Source of the DNA: an uncultured Halocynthiibacter sp.
GTDB lineage: Bacteria; Pseudomonadota; Alphaproteobacteria; Rhodobacterales; Rhodobacteraceae
DNA: 64,000 nucleotides
Reading direction: 5' to 3'
NCBI GenBank assembly: GCA_947503035.1
Contig: CANNCD010000003.1
Span: 186,001 to 250,000 of the forward strand
The notes beneath the pieces are model-generated. The model was not told the DNA's origin. It did not search any database and was given only the letters and a program-made list of their open reading frames with translations. Shown in pieces: positions 1-8,067 of the stretch. How positions within the stretch are numbered: position 1 is the first letter of the stretch; each line of letters begins with the position of its first letter. A program made the translations under genes and the position numbers.

Positions 1-43
1 GCCAAACATTCCGCTGACCGGCGAGCTTAAACTCTTGTCATAA
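1..43 (+). CDS. 3' end of an upstream gene (partial)
   Basis: Frame 2 is open from the window edge and ends at TAA 41-43, encoding only about 13 residues (PNIPLTGELKLLS). The other two plus-strand frames stop earlier. Being 59 bases upstream of a livG start, it could be the tail of the periplasmic substrate-binding protein that usually accompanies Liv-type transporters, since none is found elsewhere in this cluster. That is inference from position only; the fragment is too short to identify. Confidence 0.3.
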   Translation, partial: PNIPLTGELKLLS

Positions 44-102
44 CTGAAATCGGTGGTGCCGCGTTGTCGGCACCGCCAACAGCATCTCCAAGGCGAGGAT
101 AT

Positions 103-831
103 ATGGCTGCTTTTTTACAATTAGACCAAGTCTCAAAATCATTCGGCTCCGTCACTGTGGCGGATGGGCTGAGTTTTGAGGTTGGCAAAGGCGAAGCCTT
201 GGGGGTCATCGGCCCCAATGGCGCGGGCAAGACATCGATGTTCAATCTGATCACGGGCACGTTGTCTCCGAATTCGGGCGCGATCCACTTTGACGGATCA
301 AACATCACCGGCCATTCCGCCGCCAAACGGTGCCGCGCGGGAATGGCCCGCAGCTTTCAGGTGCCACAGCCGTTTTCGGGCATGACCGTCTTTGAAAACG
401 CCATGATCGCCGCGACCCAAGCTGGCGGTATGCAAGGCAGCGAAGCCGAGGAATATTGCATCGATGTGTTGGAGCAAACCGAGCTTTTGGACCGTGCGAA
501 CGTTCTGGCCGGTGGGCTCACTTTGCTGGGGCGCAAACGGTTGGAATTGACCCGTGCGCTCTGTGCCAAGCCCAAACTGTTGATGCTTGATGAAATCGCA
601 GGAGGCCTGACCGAAGCGGAATGTACCTCGCTTGTTCAGACCATCAAAGACATTCACGGCCGCGGCGTGACCATCATCTGGATCGAACATGTCGTGCACG
701 CCTTGTTGGCGGTGGTCGACAAACTCATGGTCATCGATTTTGGCAGCAAGATCGCCGAAGGCGACCCGCGCACGATAATGGAGAGCCCCGAAGTGCAGGA
801 AATTTATCTGGGGATCGAAGCTGATGCCTGA
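103..831 (+). CDS. livG: Branched-chain amino acid-type ABC transporter, ATP-binding protein LivG
   Basis: First of two cytoplasmic ATPases of a HAAT-family (Liv) importer. The 242-residue protein has a Walker A motif GPNGAGKT, the LivG-style FQ (Q-loop) region and a Walker B segment LLMLDEIAGGL. The signature region reads LTLLGRKRLELTRAL rather than a textbook LSGGQ, which is common in LivG, and Ile replaces the usual Pro after Walker B Asp-Glu. ATG 103 is preferred over an upstream in-frame TTG at 64 because a purine-rich site (AAGGCGAGG) lies just before it and the homologous part begins there. It overlaps livF by 8 bases and is followed by both permeases and a BKACE enzyme, so it is part of one transcript. 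The transported substrate cannot be read from the sequence. Confidence 0.92.
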   Translation: MAAFLQLDQVSKSFGSVTVADGLSFEVGKGEALGVIGPNGAGKTSMFNLITGTLSPNSGAIHFDGSNITGHSAAKRCRAGMARSFQVPQPFSGMTVFENAMIAATQAGGMQGSEAEEYCIDVLEQTELLDRANVLAGGLTLLGRKRLELTRALCAKPKLLMLDEIAGGLTEAECTSLVQTIKDIHGRGVTIIWIEHVVHALLAVVDKLMVIDFGSKIAEGDPRTIMESPEVQEIYLGIEADA

Positions 832-1531
832 TCCTATTCTTAAACTCAATTCACTCAACGCGTTTTACGGCGACTTTCAGGCGCTCTATGGCGTCAATCT
901 TGAGGTTTCTCAGGGCGAAGTTCTGGCCATCATCGGCGCCAATGGCGCGGGGAAAACAACCCTGATGCGCTCGATTTCTGGGTTGACCCAAAACCGCGCC
1001 GATATGGTGACCTATCGCGGGGATGCCATCGGTGCCCTGCGCGCCGATCAAGTGGCCGCCCAAGGGATCGCATTGGTTCCCGAGGGACGCCAATTGTTTC
1101 CGTCATTGTCCGTCGAAGAAAACCTGATGATCGGCGGCCAAGTCGGGCGCAAAGGTCCGTGGTCGCTTGACGCCGTCTATAGGCTGTTTCCGATCCTGAA
1201 GGAACGGCGCAACCAACAATCCACGTCATTGTCTGGCGGACAGCAACAGATGGTCGCCATCGGGCGCGCCTTGATGGCGAACCCAGATTTGATCTTGTTT
1301 GACGAGATCAGCCTCGGCCTTGCGCCGATCATTATCAAGGACATCTACGCCGCGCTTCCGGGCATCATCGGCGAAGGGATGAGCGCATTGATCGTCGAGC
1401 AAGACATCACCAAAGCCTTGTCCGTGTCATCACGGTTTTACTGCCTACAAGAGGGGCGCGTGTCCCTTGAGGGTGCATCCGCAACCGCAGCCCGCGAAGA
1501 CATTTCGCGCGCTTATTTCGGGGTCGAATAA
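824..1531 (+). CDS. livF: Branched-chain amino acid-type ABC transporter, ATP-binding protein LivF
   Basis: Second ATPase of the Liv importer, 235 residues, the normal LivF length. Walker A is GANGAGKTT, the signature is LSGGQQQMVAIGRAL, and the Walker B region is LILFDEISLGLAP, again with Ile where most family members have Pro. The LivF hallmark VPEGRQLFPSLSVEENL is present. Its start overlaps the end of livG by 8 bases, which indicates translational coupling, and its stop is one base short of the livH start. LivF and LivG are expected to form the nucleotide-binding heterodimer under LivH and LivM. Confidence 0.93.
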   Translation: MPDPILKLNSLNAFYGDFQALYGVNLEVSQGEVLAIIGANGAGKTTLMRSISGLTQNRADMVTYRGDAIGALRADQVAAQGIALVPEGRQLFPSLSVEENLMIGGQVGRKGPWSLDAVYRLFPILKERRNQQSTSLSGGQQQMVAIGRALMANPDLILFDEISLGLAPIIIKDIYAALPGIIGEGMSALIVEQDITKALSVSSRFYCLQEGRVSLEGASATAAREDISRAYFGVE

Positions 1532-1532
1532 T

Positions 1533-2396
1533 ATGGAATGGGTTAACGCAGTGGTCCAAGGAAGCCTGCTTGGGGGCTTGTATGCGCTCTTTGCGGCGGG
1601 GCTATCTTTGATTTTTGGTGTCATGCGGTTGGTCAATATCGCCCATGGGGACCTGATCGTTTTGGGGGCCTATTTGGGTCTGACTGTCACGACACTTTTG
1701 GGGCTGCATCCGCTTGTGGCGCTGATTTTGGTTGTGCCGACCATGGCGCTGATTGGCTATGTTCTTCAGCGCGGCATTCTGAACCAAACGTTGGGCAAGG
1801 ATATCTTGCCCCCGCTTTTGGTGACGTTCGGCCTGTCGGTCATCATTCAGAACGCGCTTTTGGAAACCTATTCGGCCGATCCGCAAAAAATGAATGCGGG
1901 CGCGTTGGAAACCGCCAGTGTGTCGGTTGGTGGCTTGTCCCTTGGGCTTTTGCCTCTTCTTACCTTTGGCATTGCGATTGTTGTGATCGCGTCCTTGCAG
2001 TGGATGTTCTACCGCACCGCACTTGGCCGTGCCTTCCGTGCGACATCCGACAATCAGGAAATCGCGCAACTTATGGGGCTTAATCGTCGTCACATCTTTG
2101 GCTTGGCCATGGCCTTGGCGCTTGGGGTGACGGCCATTGCGGGGATCATGCTTGGCATTCGCACCAGCTTTGACCCCTCTATTGGCGGCGGTCGTCTGAT
2201 CTTTGGCTTTGAGGCCGTGATCATCGGTGGCCTTGGGAACCTGTGGGGCACGCTAATTGGTGGTGTCATCCTTGGGGTTGCCCAAACCATCGGAGCCAAG
2301 ATTGACCCAGGTTGGCAACTGCTGGCAGGTCACATCGCATTCCTTGTCATTCTGGCTGTGCGCCCCAATGGACTATTTCCGAGGATCAACGAATGA
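1533..2396 (+). CDS. livH: Branched-chain amino acid-type ABC transporter, permease LivH
   Basis: Integral inner-membrane permease of 287 residues with about eight hydrophobic segments. Recognised by the LivH N-terminal pattern (GSLLGGLYALFAAGLSLIFG, then MRLVNIAHGDLIVLGAYLG) and the late GGLGNLWGTLIGG loop that contacts the ATPases. ATG 1533 follows the livF stop directly; the open frame extends further back inside livF, but the family start fits here. It overlaps livM through an ATGA junction (2393-2396). Confidence 0.93.
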   Translation: MEWVNAVVQGSLLGGLYALFAAGLSLIFGVMRLVNIAHGDLIVLGAYLGLTVTTLLGLHPLVALILVVPTMALIGYVLQRGILNQTLGKDILPPLLVTFGLSVIIQNALLETYSADPQKMNAGALETASVSVGGLSLGLLPLLTFGIAIVVIASLQWMFYRTALGRAFRATSDNQEIAQLMGLNRRHIFGLAMALALGVTAIAGIMLGIRTSFDPSIGGGRLIFGFEAVIIGGLGNLWGTLIGGVILGVAQTIGAKIDPGWQLLAGHIAFLVILAVRPNGLFPRINE

Positions 2397-3412
2397 GTAC
2401 GTCTAACTTACATGTCACCCGAACATCCGGGGCGACCAAAACCGCGGCCCTTCTTGGCCTTATTGTTCTGATCGTTTTGGTCGCTGCCCCCTATTGGGCC
2501 GGCCGCGCGGATATGCGTCTGATGGGCGAGATCTTCTTGTATCTCGCACTGGCAAGCCTTTGGAACTTGATGGCGGGATATGCGGGGCTCGTCTCTGTGG
2601 GGCAACAGGCCTATGTCGGCTTTGGCGGCTATATGTTGTTCGCCCTGACGATGTTTGGTGGCTTGCATCCGATCGCGGCCATCGTGCTGGCTGGTGCATT
2701 GGGCGCCGTCATCGCCGTGCCTGTTGCGCTTTTGATCTTTCGCTTGCGTGGCGCCTATTTCGCCATCGGCACATGGGTGATTGCCGAAGTGTTCCGTCTG
2801 TCCTTTGCCCAGGTCTCGGCGCTGGGTGGTGGATCGGGGTCGTCCCTTCCGGTTGGGATCGTGCGATCATTGGCATCGTCACGGGCTGGTCGCGAACACC
2901 TAAGCTATTGGCTCGCGCTTGCCTCGGCGGTCATCGTCATCGCAGCGGTCTATTTCTTCCTGCGGTCACGCAACGGGCTTGCTTTGACCGCGATCCGTGA
3001 CAATGAACTGGCGGCTGGCTCGCTTGGGATCGACATTTGGCGGACTAAGTTCATCGTCTATATCGTCACCGCATCCCTGACGGCGATGATTGGCGCGCTG
3101 ATCTTCCTCCAGAAATTGCGCATCTCACCGGACGCCGCATTTTCCGTCAACGATTGGACCGCCTTTGTGATCTTTATCGTCGTCATCGGCGGTATTGGCA
3201 CAATCGAAGGCCCGATCATCGGCACGCTGATCTTTTTCCTGCTGCGAGAAACACTTGCGGACCTTGGGACAATTTATCTGATGGTTCTGGGCGTGGTCGC
3301 GATTGTGATCATGTTGAAGGCGCCAAATGGGATTTGGGGTCTGCTGCGCAGCCGCTTTGACCTTGAACTGTTCCCTCTCTCTTACCGCGTAAAACCAAAC
3401 AAAAAGGGCTAA
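2393..3412 (+). CDS. livM: Branched-chain amino acid-type ABC transporter, permease LivM
   Basis: Second membrane permease, 339 residues, with a hydrophobic N-terminal segment and the LivM motifs NLMAGYAGLVSVGQQAYVG and, near the C-terminus, GGIGTIEGPIIGTLIFFLL. The start at 2393 shares an ATGA with the livH stop; an open frame reaching back to 2312 lies entirely inside livH and is ignored. The stop at 3412 is only three bases from the next start, so the BKACE gene is part of the same operon and is probably the enzyme acting on what this transporter brings in. Confidence 0.93.
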   Translation: MSTSNLHVTRTSGATKTAALLGLIVLIVLVAAPYWAGRADMRLMGEIFLYLALASLWNLMAGYAGLVSVGQQAYVGFGGYMLFALTMFGGLHPIAAIVLAGALGAVIAVPVALLIFRLRGAYFAIGTWVIAEVFRLSFAQVSALGGGSGSSLPVGIVRSLASSRAGREHLSYWLALASAVIVIAAVYFFLRSRNGLALTAIRDNELAAGSLGIDIWRTKFIVYIVTASLTAMIGALIFLQKLRISPDAAFSVNDWTAFVIFIVVIGGIGTIEGPIIGTLIFFLLRETLADLGTIYLMVLGVVAIVIMLKAPNGIWGLLRSRFDLELFPLSYRVKPNKKG

Positions 3413-3415
3413 CTG

Positions 3416-4354
3416 ATGGCCAAGAAGCAAAAGACTATTATCACCTGTGCGATCACGGGCGCGATCCATACGCCGACCATGTCGGATAGCCTGCCGTACA
3501 CCTATGACGACATCGCGCAACAAGCACTTGATGCGGCCGAAGCCGGCGCATCGATCCTGCACCTGCATGCCCGCGACAACGAAACCGGCGCGCCATCGGT
3601 CGACACCAAAGATTTCGCGCCATTCTTGCCGCGGATCAAACAGGCGACTGATGCGGTTGTGAACATCTCAACGGGTGGTTCGCTTACTCTGTCGATTCAG
3701 GATCGCATCAATCCGGCCAAGACCTTTTCGCCCGAGATGTGTTCCATGAACATGGGGTCGATGAATTTCTCGTTCCATCCTTTGGCCAATCGCTACAAGG
3801 ATGACGATTGGAAATTCGACTGGGAAAAGGACTATGTCGCCAATTCCGATGGCAACATTTTCCGCAATACGTTCCGTGATATCAAAGAAGCCGCAGACAC
3901 ATTGGCGCCGCATGACATCAAATTCGAACATGAATGTTATGACGTCGGGCATCTGTATAATCTGAAATTCTGTATGGATATCGGCCTGTTCAAGGCGCCG
4001 ATCTTTATCCAGTTCATTTTTGGTATTCTGGGTGGCGTTGGCCCCGAAATCGAAAACCTAGTCTTTATGAAGCAAACCGCGGACCGTCTGTTCGGCGATG
4101 ATTATCGTTGGTCTGTTTTGGGCGCGGGTGGATCACAAATGACGCTGGGCACAACCGCCAGCCAAATGGGCGGCAACGTGCGTGTGGGTCTTGAGGATAG
4201 TCTCTTTATTTCCCGCGGCAAGCTTGCCGAAAGCAATGCCCAACAGGTCGCCAAGATCCGCCGTATTGTCGAAGATCTGGGCTGCGAGGTCGCAACGCCA
4301 GACGAGGCCCGTGAGATCCTTGACCTGAAGGGCGGAGATCGCGTCGCCTTCTAG
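3416..4354 (+). CDS. Beta-keto acid cleavage enzyme (BKACE, DUF849 family)
   Basis: A 312-residue TIM-barrel-type protein of the BKACE family, whose members condense a beta-keto acid with acetyl-CoA to give acetoacetate and a new CoA ester, using a divalent metal. Seen in the sequence: the N-terminal IITCAITGAIHTP start, the metal-binding histidine pair in ILHLHARD (about H49 and H51), the downstream NISTGGS segment and FEHECYD. Length fits the family. It follows livM by three bases, so it is co-transcribed with the Liv importer. Characterised BKACEs act on 3-keto-5-aminohexanoate (lysine fermentation) or dehydrocarnitine, but neither carnitine dehydrogenase nor lysine-fermentation genes are in view, so the substrate is open. 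Confidence 0.88.
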   Translation: MAKKQKTIITCAITGAIHTPTMSDSLPYTYDDIAQQALDAAEAGASILHLHARDNETGAPSVDTKDFAPFLPRIKQATDAVVNISTGGSLTLSIQDRINPAKTFSPEMCSMNMGSMNFSFHPLANRYKDDDWKFDWEKDYVANSDGNIFRNTFRDIKEAADTLAPHDIKFEHECYDVGHLYNLKFCMDIGLFKAPIFIQFIFGILGGVGPEIENLVFMKQTADRLFGDDYRWSVLGAGGSQMTLGTTASQMGGNVRVGLEDSLFISRGKLAESNAQQVAKIRRIVEDLGCEVATPDEAREILDLKGGDRVAF

Positions 4355-4396
4355 ACCAATCAGATGCCCTGTGCGATGCGCGGGGCACCGACGCCG

Positions 4397-4410
4397 CACC
4401 ATCAATGGTG
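4397..4410. terminator. Small dyad between convergent genes
   Basis: CACCAT and ATGGTG form a perfect 6-base dyad with a 2-base centre, followed by TTTGGT, in the 88-base gap between the convergent BKACE and fghA genes. It is the best hairpin candidate in the gap but is short and lacks a T-run, so a terminator role is only a guess. Confidence 0.3.
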
Positions 4411-4442
4411 TTTGGTAAACGCAGCTTAAACCACGCCAAAAC

Positions 4443-5270
4443 CTAGGTGGTCAAAACCTCGGCGTGGAATTTGATGTGATCGCGCATGAAGGTCGAGATG
4501 AAAAAGTAGCTGTGGTCATAGCCGTCTTGCATGCGGAATGTTCCGGCCTGCCGTTTGGTCGCCATGGCCTGCGAAAGGGTTTCGGGTCGCAGCAGATCGA
4601 GGAAGTTGTCAGATGTGCCTTGGTCGATCAGAACTGGATTTGGGTGGCCTTTTTCAGCCATCAAAAGGGACGCGTCGTGGGGCGTCCATTGTGTCTCGTC
4701 CGCGCCAAGATAGGCCGTGAATTGTTTACGACCCCAATCTGACACCGTTGGATTGGCGATCGGGGCAAAGGCAGATACGGATTTGAACACATCAGGCATG
4801 GTCATCGCAATCGTCAGCGCGCCGTGCCCGCCCATCGAGTGTCCGGTGATGGCTTGGCGATCACGATCAAGCGGGAGCTGTTCAAAGACCAAATCGGGCA
4901 ATTCCGACGTGATGTAATCCCACATTTGGAAATGGGACCAAGGCGCCTGTGTGGCGTTCACATAGAAGCCAGCCCCCTGCCCCAGATCATACGCGTCGTC
5001 GTTGGCGACATCATCGCCCCGCGGCGAAGTGTCTGGGAAAATGACGGCAACACCGAATTCGGCGGCATGGGCCTGTGCGCCGGCCTTGGTCATTGCGTTT
5101 TCATGGGTGCAGGTCAGGCCCGACAGGAACCAAACCACCGGCACCTTGCCGTGTTGTGCCTGAGGCGGCAGGTACACGGCAAAGGTCATGTCGCATTTGG
5201 TGGTCTTGGCGGTGTGGGAATAGACCCCCTGCACACCGCCAAAGCATTTGTTTTCCGACAGAGTTTCCAT
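4443..5270 (-). CDS. fghA: S-formylglutathione hydrolase
   Basis: Cytoplasmic serine esterase of 275 residues that splits S-formylglutathione into formate and glutathione, the second step of glutathione-dependent formaldehyde oxidation. The nucleophile elbow GHSMGG places the catalytic Ser at about residue 145. The family features VVWFLSGLTCTHEN and FPDTSPRGDD are present, and the C-terminal part contains DGYDHSYFFI with the catalytic His. Its start is three bases after the stop of the formaldehyde-oxidising dehydrogenase gene, so the two consecutive enzymes are translated from one transcript. Confidence 0.95.
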   Translation of the reverse strand: METLSENKCFGGVQGVYSHTAKTTKCDMTFAVYLPPQAQHGKVPVVWFLSGLTCTHENAMTKAGAQAHAAEFGVAVIFPDTSPRGDDVANDDAYDLGQGAGFYVNATQAPWSHFQMWDYITSELPDLVFEQLPLDRDRQAITGHSMGGHGALTIAMTMPDVFKSVSAFAPIANPTVSDWGRKQFTAYLGADETQWTPHDASLLMAEKGHPNPVLIDQGTSDNFLDLLRPETLSQAMATKRQAGTFRMQDGYDHSYFFISTFMRDHIKFHAEVLTT

Positions 5271-5273
5271 CGA

Positions 5274-6386
5274 TTAGAATTCCACAACAGCGCGGATGGA
5301 TTTGCCTTCGTGCATCAAATCAAACCCTTCATTGATCTGATCCAAGGTAAGCTTATGGGTGATCATCGGGTCGATTTCGATCTTGCCGCCCATGTACCAG
5401 TCAACGATCTTGGGCACATCTGTGCGCCCCTTTGCGCCGCCAAAGGCCGTGCCGCGCCAAACGCGCCCTGTGACCAATTGGAACGGACGCGTGGAAATTT
5501 CCGCACCCGCTGGCGCCACGCCGATCACGATGCTTTCGCCCCACCCTTTGTGCGCGGCCTCAAGCGCCTGACGCATCACAGTTGTGTTGCCGGTCGCATC
5601 AAAGGTGTAGTCGGCACCGCCCCCCGTGAGTTCCACAAGGTGTTCAACCAGATCGCCTTCGACCTTGGTCGGGTTCACAAAATCGGTCATGCCGAAATAG
5701 CGGCTCATTTCTTCTTTGTTGTCATTGAGATCAACCCCAACGATCTGATCCGCACCCGCCATCCGAAGCCCTTGGATCACGTTAAGGCCGATGCCGCCAA
5801 GACCAAAGACCACACAACGCGCGCCGATCTCGACCTTGGCCGTATTGATCACCGCGCCGATACCTGTGGTGACGCCGCAGCCAATATAGCAGATCTTATC
5901 AAACGGCGCGTCTTTACGCACTTTCGCCAAGGCGATTTCCGGCACAACAGTGTGGTTCGCAAAGGTAGAACAGCCCATATAGTGATAGATCGGCGTGCCA
6001 TCGAGCATGGAGAATCGTGTCGTGCCATCCGGCATCAAACCCTTGCCCTGCGTGCCACGAATGGCCTGACACAGGTTGGTTTTCCCCGAAAGACAATACT
6101 CACACTCACGGCATTCCGGGGTGTAAAGCGGGATCACGTGGTCGCCAACCTCAAGGGTCGTTACACCTTCGCCCACTTCCAACACGACGCCCGCGCCTTC
6201 GTGGCCCAAAATGGTCGGGAAAATACCTTCGGGATCCGCACCAGAGCGCGTGAATTCGTCAGTGTGACACAGACCCGTCGCTTTGATTTCGATCAAAACC
6301 TCACCGGCACGAGGACCTTCAAGATTGACCTCCATAACCTCAAGGGGCTTTCCCGCCTCAAGGGCGACAGCAGCGCGTGTTCTCAT
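5274..6386 (-). CDS. frmA: S-(hydroxymethyl)glutathione dehydrogenase / class III alcohol dehydrogenase
   Basis: Zinc-dependent NAD dehydrogenase that oxidises S-hydroxymethylglutathione, the spontaneous formaldehyde adduct. The 370-residue protein shows the catalytic zinc ligands in GLCHTDEF (C40) and GHEG (H62), the structural-zinc cysteines of [16 protein letters not shown] (C92, C95, C98, C106), and the nucleotide fold [12 protein letters not shown]. In minus-strand order the start region reads TTAGGAG, eight bases, then ATGATG; translation may begin at the first ATG (6389) or the second (6386, giving [10 protein letters not shown], the usual family start). An in-frame extension to 6455 has no ribosome site and does not fit the family. 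It forms an operon with fghA. In roseobacters the formaldehyde typically comes from methylated compounds. Confidence 0.95.
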   Translation of the reverse strand: MRTRAAVALEAGKPLEVMEVNLEGPRAGEVLIEIKATGLCHTDEFTRSGADPEGIFPTILGHEGAGVVLEVGEGVTTLEVGDHVIPLYTPECRECEYCLSGKTNLCQAIRGTQGKGLMPDGTTRFSMLDGTPIYHYMGCSTFANHTVVPEIALAKVRKDAPFDKICYIGCGVTTGIGAVINTAKVEIGARCVVFGLGGIGLNVIQGLRMAGADQIVGVDLNDNKEEMSRYFGMTDFVNPTKVEGDLVEHLVELTGGGADYTFDATGNTTVMRQALEAAHKGWGESIVIGVAPAGAEISTRPFQLVTGRVWRGTAFGGAKGRTDVPKIVDWYMGGKIEIDPMITHKLTLDQINEGFDLMHEGKSIRAVVEF

Positions 6387-6739
6387 CATCAGAGCATCTC
6401 CTAACGTCTTGCGTTCATCTTGAGTGTCATCGGCTGATATCAAGACGTCAGCCAAGGTTGATCACATCAAGTAACCATGGATATCGGTCGTGACCACTCT
6501 CAAAAAGACCATCTGAGGATTATTCACGTCATTGTCGTGTTGACGGAACCTAAGACAGTGTCACGAACCGCGGCGAACACGTCGGCACTGTGTCTGTGTG
6601 CTTGTGTTGGCCCAACCCGACGATCTGCGATAATCGCATCAAAGGCAAGCGCCATGACAATGGCGGCGTGACGCCGAACGGGCGCGATACCTACATTGCA
6701 GCAGGACGGTCGGGGCACTCACGCCCGCATCTGCACGTG
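6387..6739. other. Gene-poor stretch upstream of frmA
   Basis: No open frame here has a ribosome site or credible protein. Near the frmA end are two dyads: GGCTGA / TCAGCC with a 10-base spacer at 6432-6453, and TTGAT-CAC-ATCAA at 6458-6470. They lie 45-85 bases upstream of the frmA start, where an operator would be expected. The rest (about 6475-6739) shows no structure I can name and may be decayed coding sequence. Confidence 0.4.
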
Positions 6740-6955
6740 TTATGCTTTGATGTGTAAAACGTGCTTGGCGATTTGATGTCTTTGAAGGTTTTGCTGGGCG
6801 AGATCGGCGTCGGACAGGTCCATAAGAGTCTGAAACAATGCATCTTTGCGGCAAGATTGGTGAAAAACCCCAACCCAGTTTTGCAGTCGCTGCAACAGCG
6901 CCAAGAGCGTGGTTCCGAAGTGAACAGTAGTAGAAGCAGTAGGTGCGTTTGCCAT
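6740..6955 (-). CDS. DUF1127-like small protein
   Basis: A 71-residue protein whose C-terminal half (LMDLSDADLAQQNLQRHQI) resembles the DUF1127 pattern, in which a basic helix is followed by L-(S/T)-D-x-(E/D)-L-x-x-(I/L)-G-(L/I)-x-R-x-x-I. The usual Gly-Leu-x-Arg is changed here to Asn-Leu-Gln-Arg, and the region before it is less arginine-rich than typical. A ribosome site AGGA sits seven bases before the ATG, supporting real translation. DUF1127 proteins are short and abundant in alphaproteobacteria, and some bind RNA or affect phosphate and carbon metabolism; nothing here shows a specific role. It stands alone, on the opposite strand to the following iclR gene. Confidence 0.55.
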   Translation of the reverse strand: MANAPTASTTVHFGTTLLALLQRLQNWVGVFHQSCRKDALFQTLMDLSDADLAQQNLQRHQIAKHVLHIKA

Positions 6956-7133
6956 AAGTATTCCTAAGGGTTGCGTTGTCCTCCGGACCCAGAGCGTAAG
7001 GCCTCGCGGCTGGTTTCACTATGCTTGATATTTCATATCGCCCTTGATCGGGGCGCATGGCTGTGGGGCCGACAATTCTGGCGCTCGATCACGATGCTTG
7101 ACACAACGTGGTAAATAAACGATTATCGATTCG

Positions 7134-7161
7134 AATTCCAATAATGGAATTTATGATTCCA
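7134..7161. promoter_or_regulatory. Three alternating half-sites before iclR (probable operator)
   Basis: Half-sites ATTCCA (7135-7140), TGGAAT (7145-7150) and ATTCCA (7156-7161) alternate in orientation with 4- and 5-base gaps, so adjacent pairs form perfect dyads. The array ends 14 bases before the iclR start. IclR-family proteins such as PcaU and PobR are known to bind three repeated half-sites near their own genes, so this is the probable autoregulatory operator and the control point of the whole sulfatase block. Confidence 0.6.
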
Positions 7162-7175
7162 AATATGAAATATCT

Positions 7176-7985
7176 ATGAACCCAACAGAACGCACACTCC
7201 AAGTCCTAGAATATGTTATGGCGGCCGGACCAGGGCCGATCAAGCAAACCGACATTGCGCGGCATTGCGGTCTTTCGCCCGCCACGTTGAACCGGATTGT
7301 GAAGACGCTGTCTGACATGGGGTATCTGTTTCGCACCAGCGAAAAATACTGCGTGCGCAACTTTCGTTTGGAGCGCAACGTTCCGATGTCGCAGGCCTAC
7401 TTGGCCAAACTTGATGAAACGATGCGCGATCTGTCCAAACAGCTGGGTGTGTCCACCGAGGTCATCGTCGTCGCGGGGCACGAATTGTTGTGGCATTCAA
7501 AAACCGACTACCCCGATCCGAATGTTGTCATCCGCGCCAACGTCGGATTTCGCCGCTCGCTTTATGAACTGGATGTTCTGTCGCAACTCTACCTGAGCCG
7601 CCTGGACTGGGCCGATGTTCAGGCGCAGTTCTTTACCGAGGGTTTCTTTGGCACGCTGCGCGAGGCGGGCCGCGACACGCCGTGGATGTCCGAGACAAAT
7701 GTGCGCGAAACACTGGACGGCATGCGCAACGACGTCTTTGCCGCCGACCCCGAAGGGAACCACGTGGGCATTCGCCGCTGTGCCACTGTGGTCGAGGACC
7801 CCGACGGAAAATTCCTGCACTTGTTGGCCTTGGCGGAACCCGCCGATCAGCCAAAGGGCAGCATAGAAGAGTACAAAGAGGCCCTGCTTGCGGTCCGCGC
7901 CGAACTTGCGGCGCTGACACATGAGGAAAACGCAGCAAACCGTCTTGTACCCAAATATCACACCGCGCCGCTGCAGGGGGGCTAG
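7176..7985 (+). CDS. IclR-family transcriptional regulator
   Basis: 269 residues. An N-terminal winged helix-turn-helix spans about residues 1-65 (TERTLQVLEYV, TDIARHCGLSPATLNRIVKTLSDMGYL), followed by an IclR effector-binding domain that is more diverged than usual. The ATG has no clear Shine-Dalgarno sequence. It lies directly downstream of a three-half-site operator and upstream, in the same direction, of the TTT transporter and sulfatase genes with no terminator in between, so it is probably the local regulator, with the imported organic anion or a breakdown product as effector. The N-terminal helix-turn-helix is clear; the effector is unknown. Confidence 0.88.
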   Translation: MNPTERTLQVLEYVMAAGPGPIKQTDIARHCGLSPATLNRIVKTLSDMGYLFRTSEKYCVRNFRLERNVPMSQAYLAKLDETMRDLSKQLGVSTEVIVVAGHELLWHSKTDYPDPNVVIRANVGFRRSLYELDVLSQLYLSRLDWADVQAQFFTEGFFGTLREAGRDTPWMSETNVRETLDGMRNDVFAADPEGNHVGIRRCATVVEDPDGKFLHLLALAEPADQPKGSIEEYKEALLAVRAELAALTHEENAANRLVPKYHTAPLQGG

Positions 7986-8019
7986 CAGAGCCGCGGGATC
8001 AAATAATCTGGGAGGATTT

Positions 8020-8067
8020 ATGAGAGATTATAGAGCGTTACACGCGCAAGGCTTGGGTAAACCATGA
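8020..8067 (+). CDS. Possible 15-residue leader peptide before tctB
   Basis: An ATG at 8020 preceded by a strong ribosome site (GGGAGG at 8010-8015) opens a 15-codon frame (MRDYRALHAQGLGKP) whose TGA overlaps the tctB ATG as ATGA. tctB itself has no good ribosome site of its own, so translation of the leader probably feeds ribosomes to tctB. Either it is a coupling leader or it is a chance frame next to the true ribosome site. Confidence 0.4.
   Translation: MRDYRALHAQGLGKP

Noticed and set aside
4824-6404. Plus-strand open frame of 526 residues
   Set aside because: It is antisense to the clear frmA and fghA genes, has no ribosome site and its composition (His/Arg/Ala/Gly-rich) is that of a shadow frame.
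6458-6470. TTGAT-CAC-ATCAA before frmA as an FNR box
   Set aside because: The spacer is three bases, while FNR/FnrL sites need four. It is noted only as a dyad.
6524-7058. Minus-strand frames of 64 and 139 residues around the DUF1127-like gene
   Set aside because: Arg/Ser/Pro-rich with no ribosome site; only the 71-residue frame at 6740-6955 has both a site and family resemblance.
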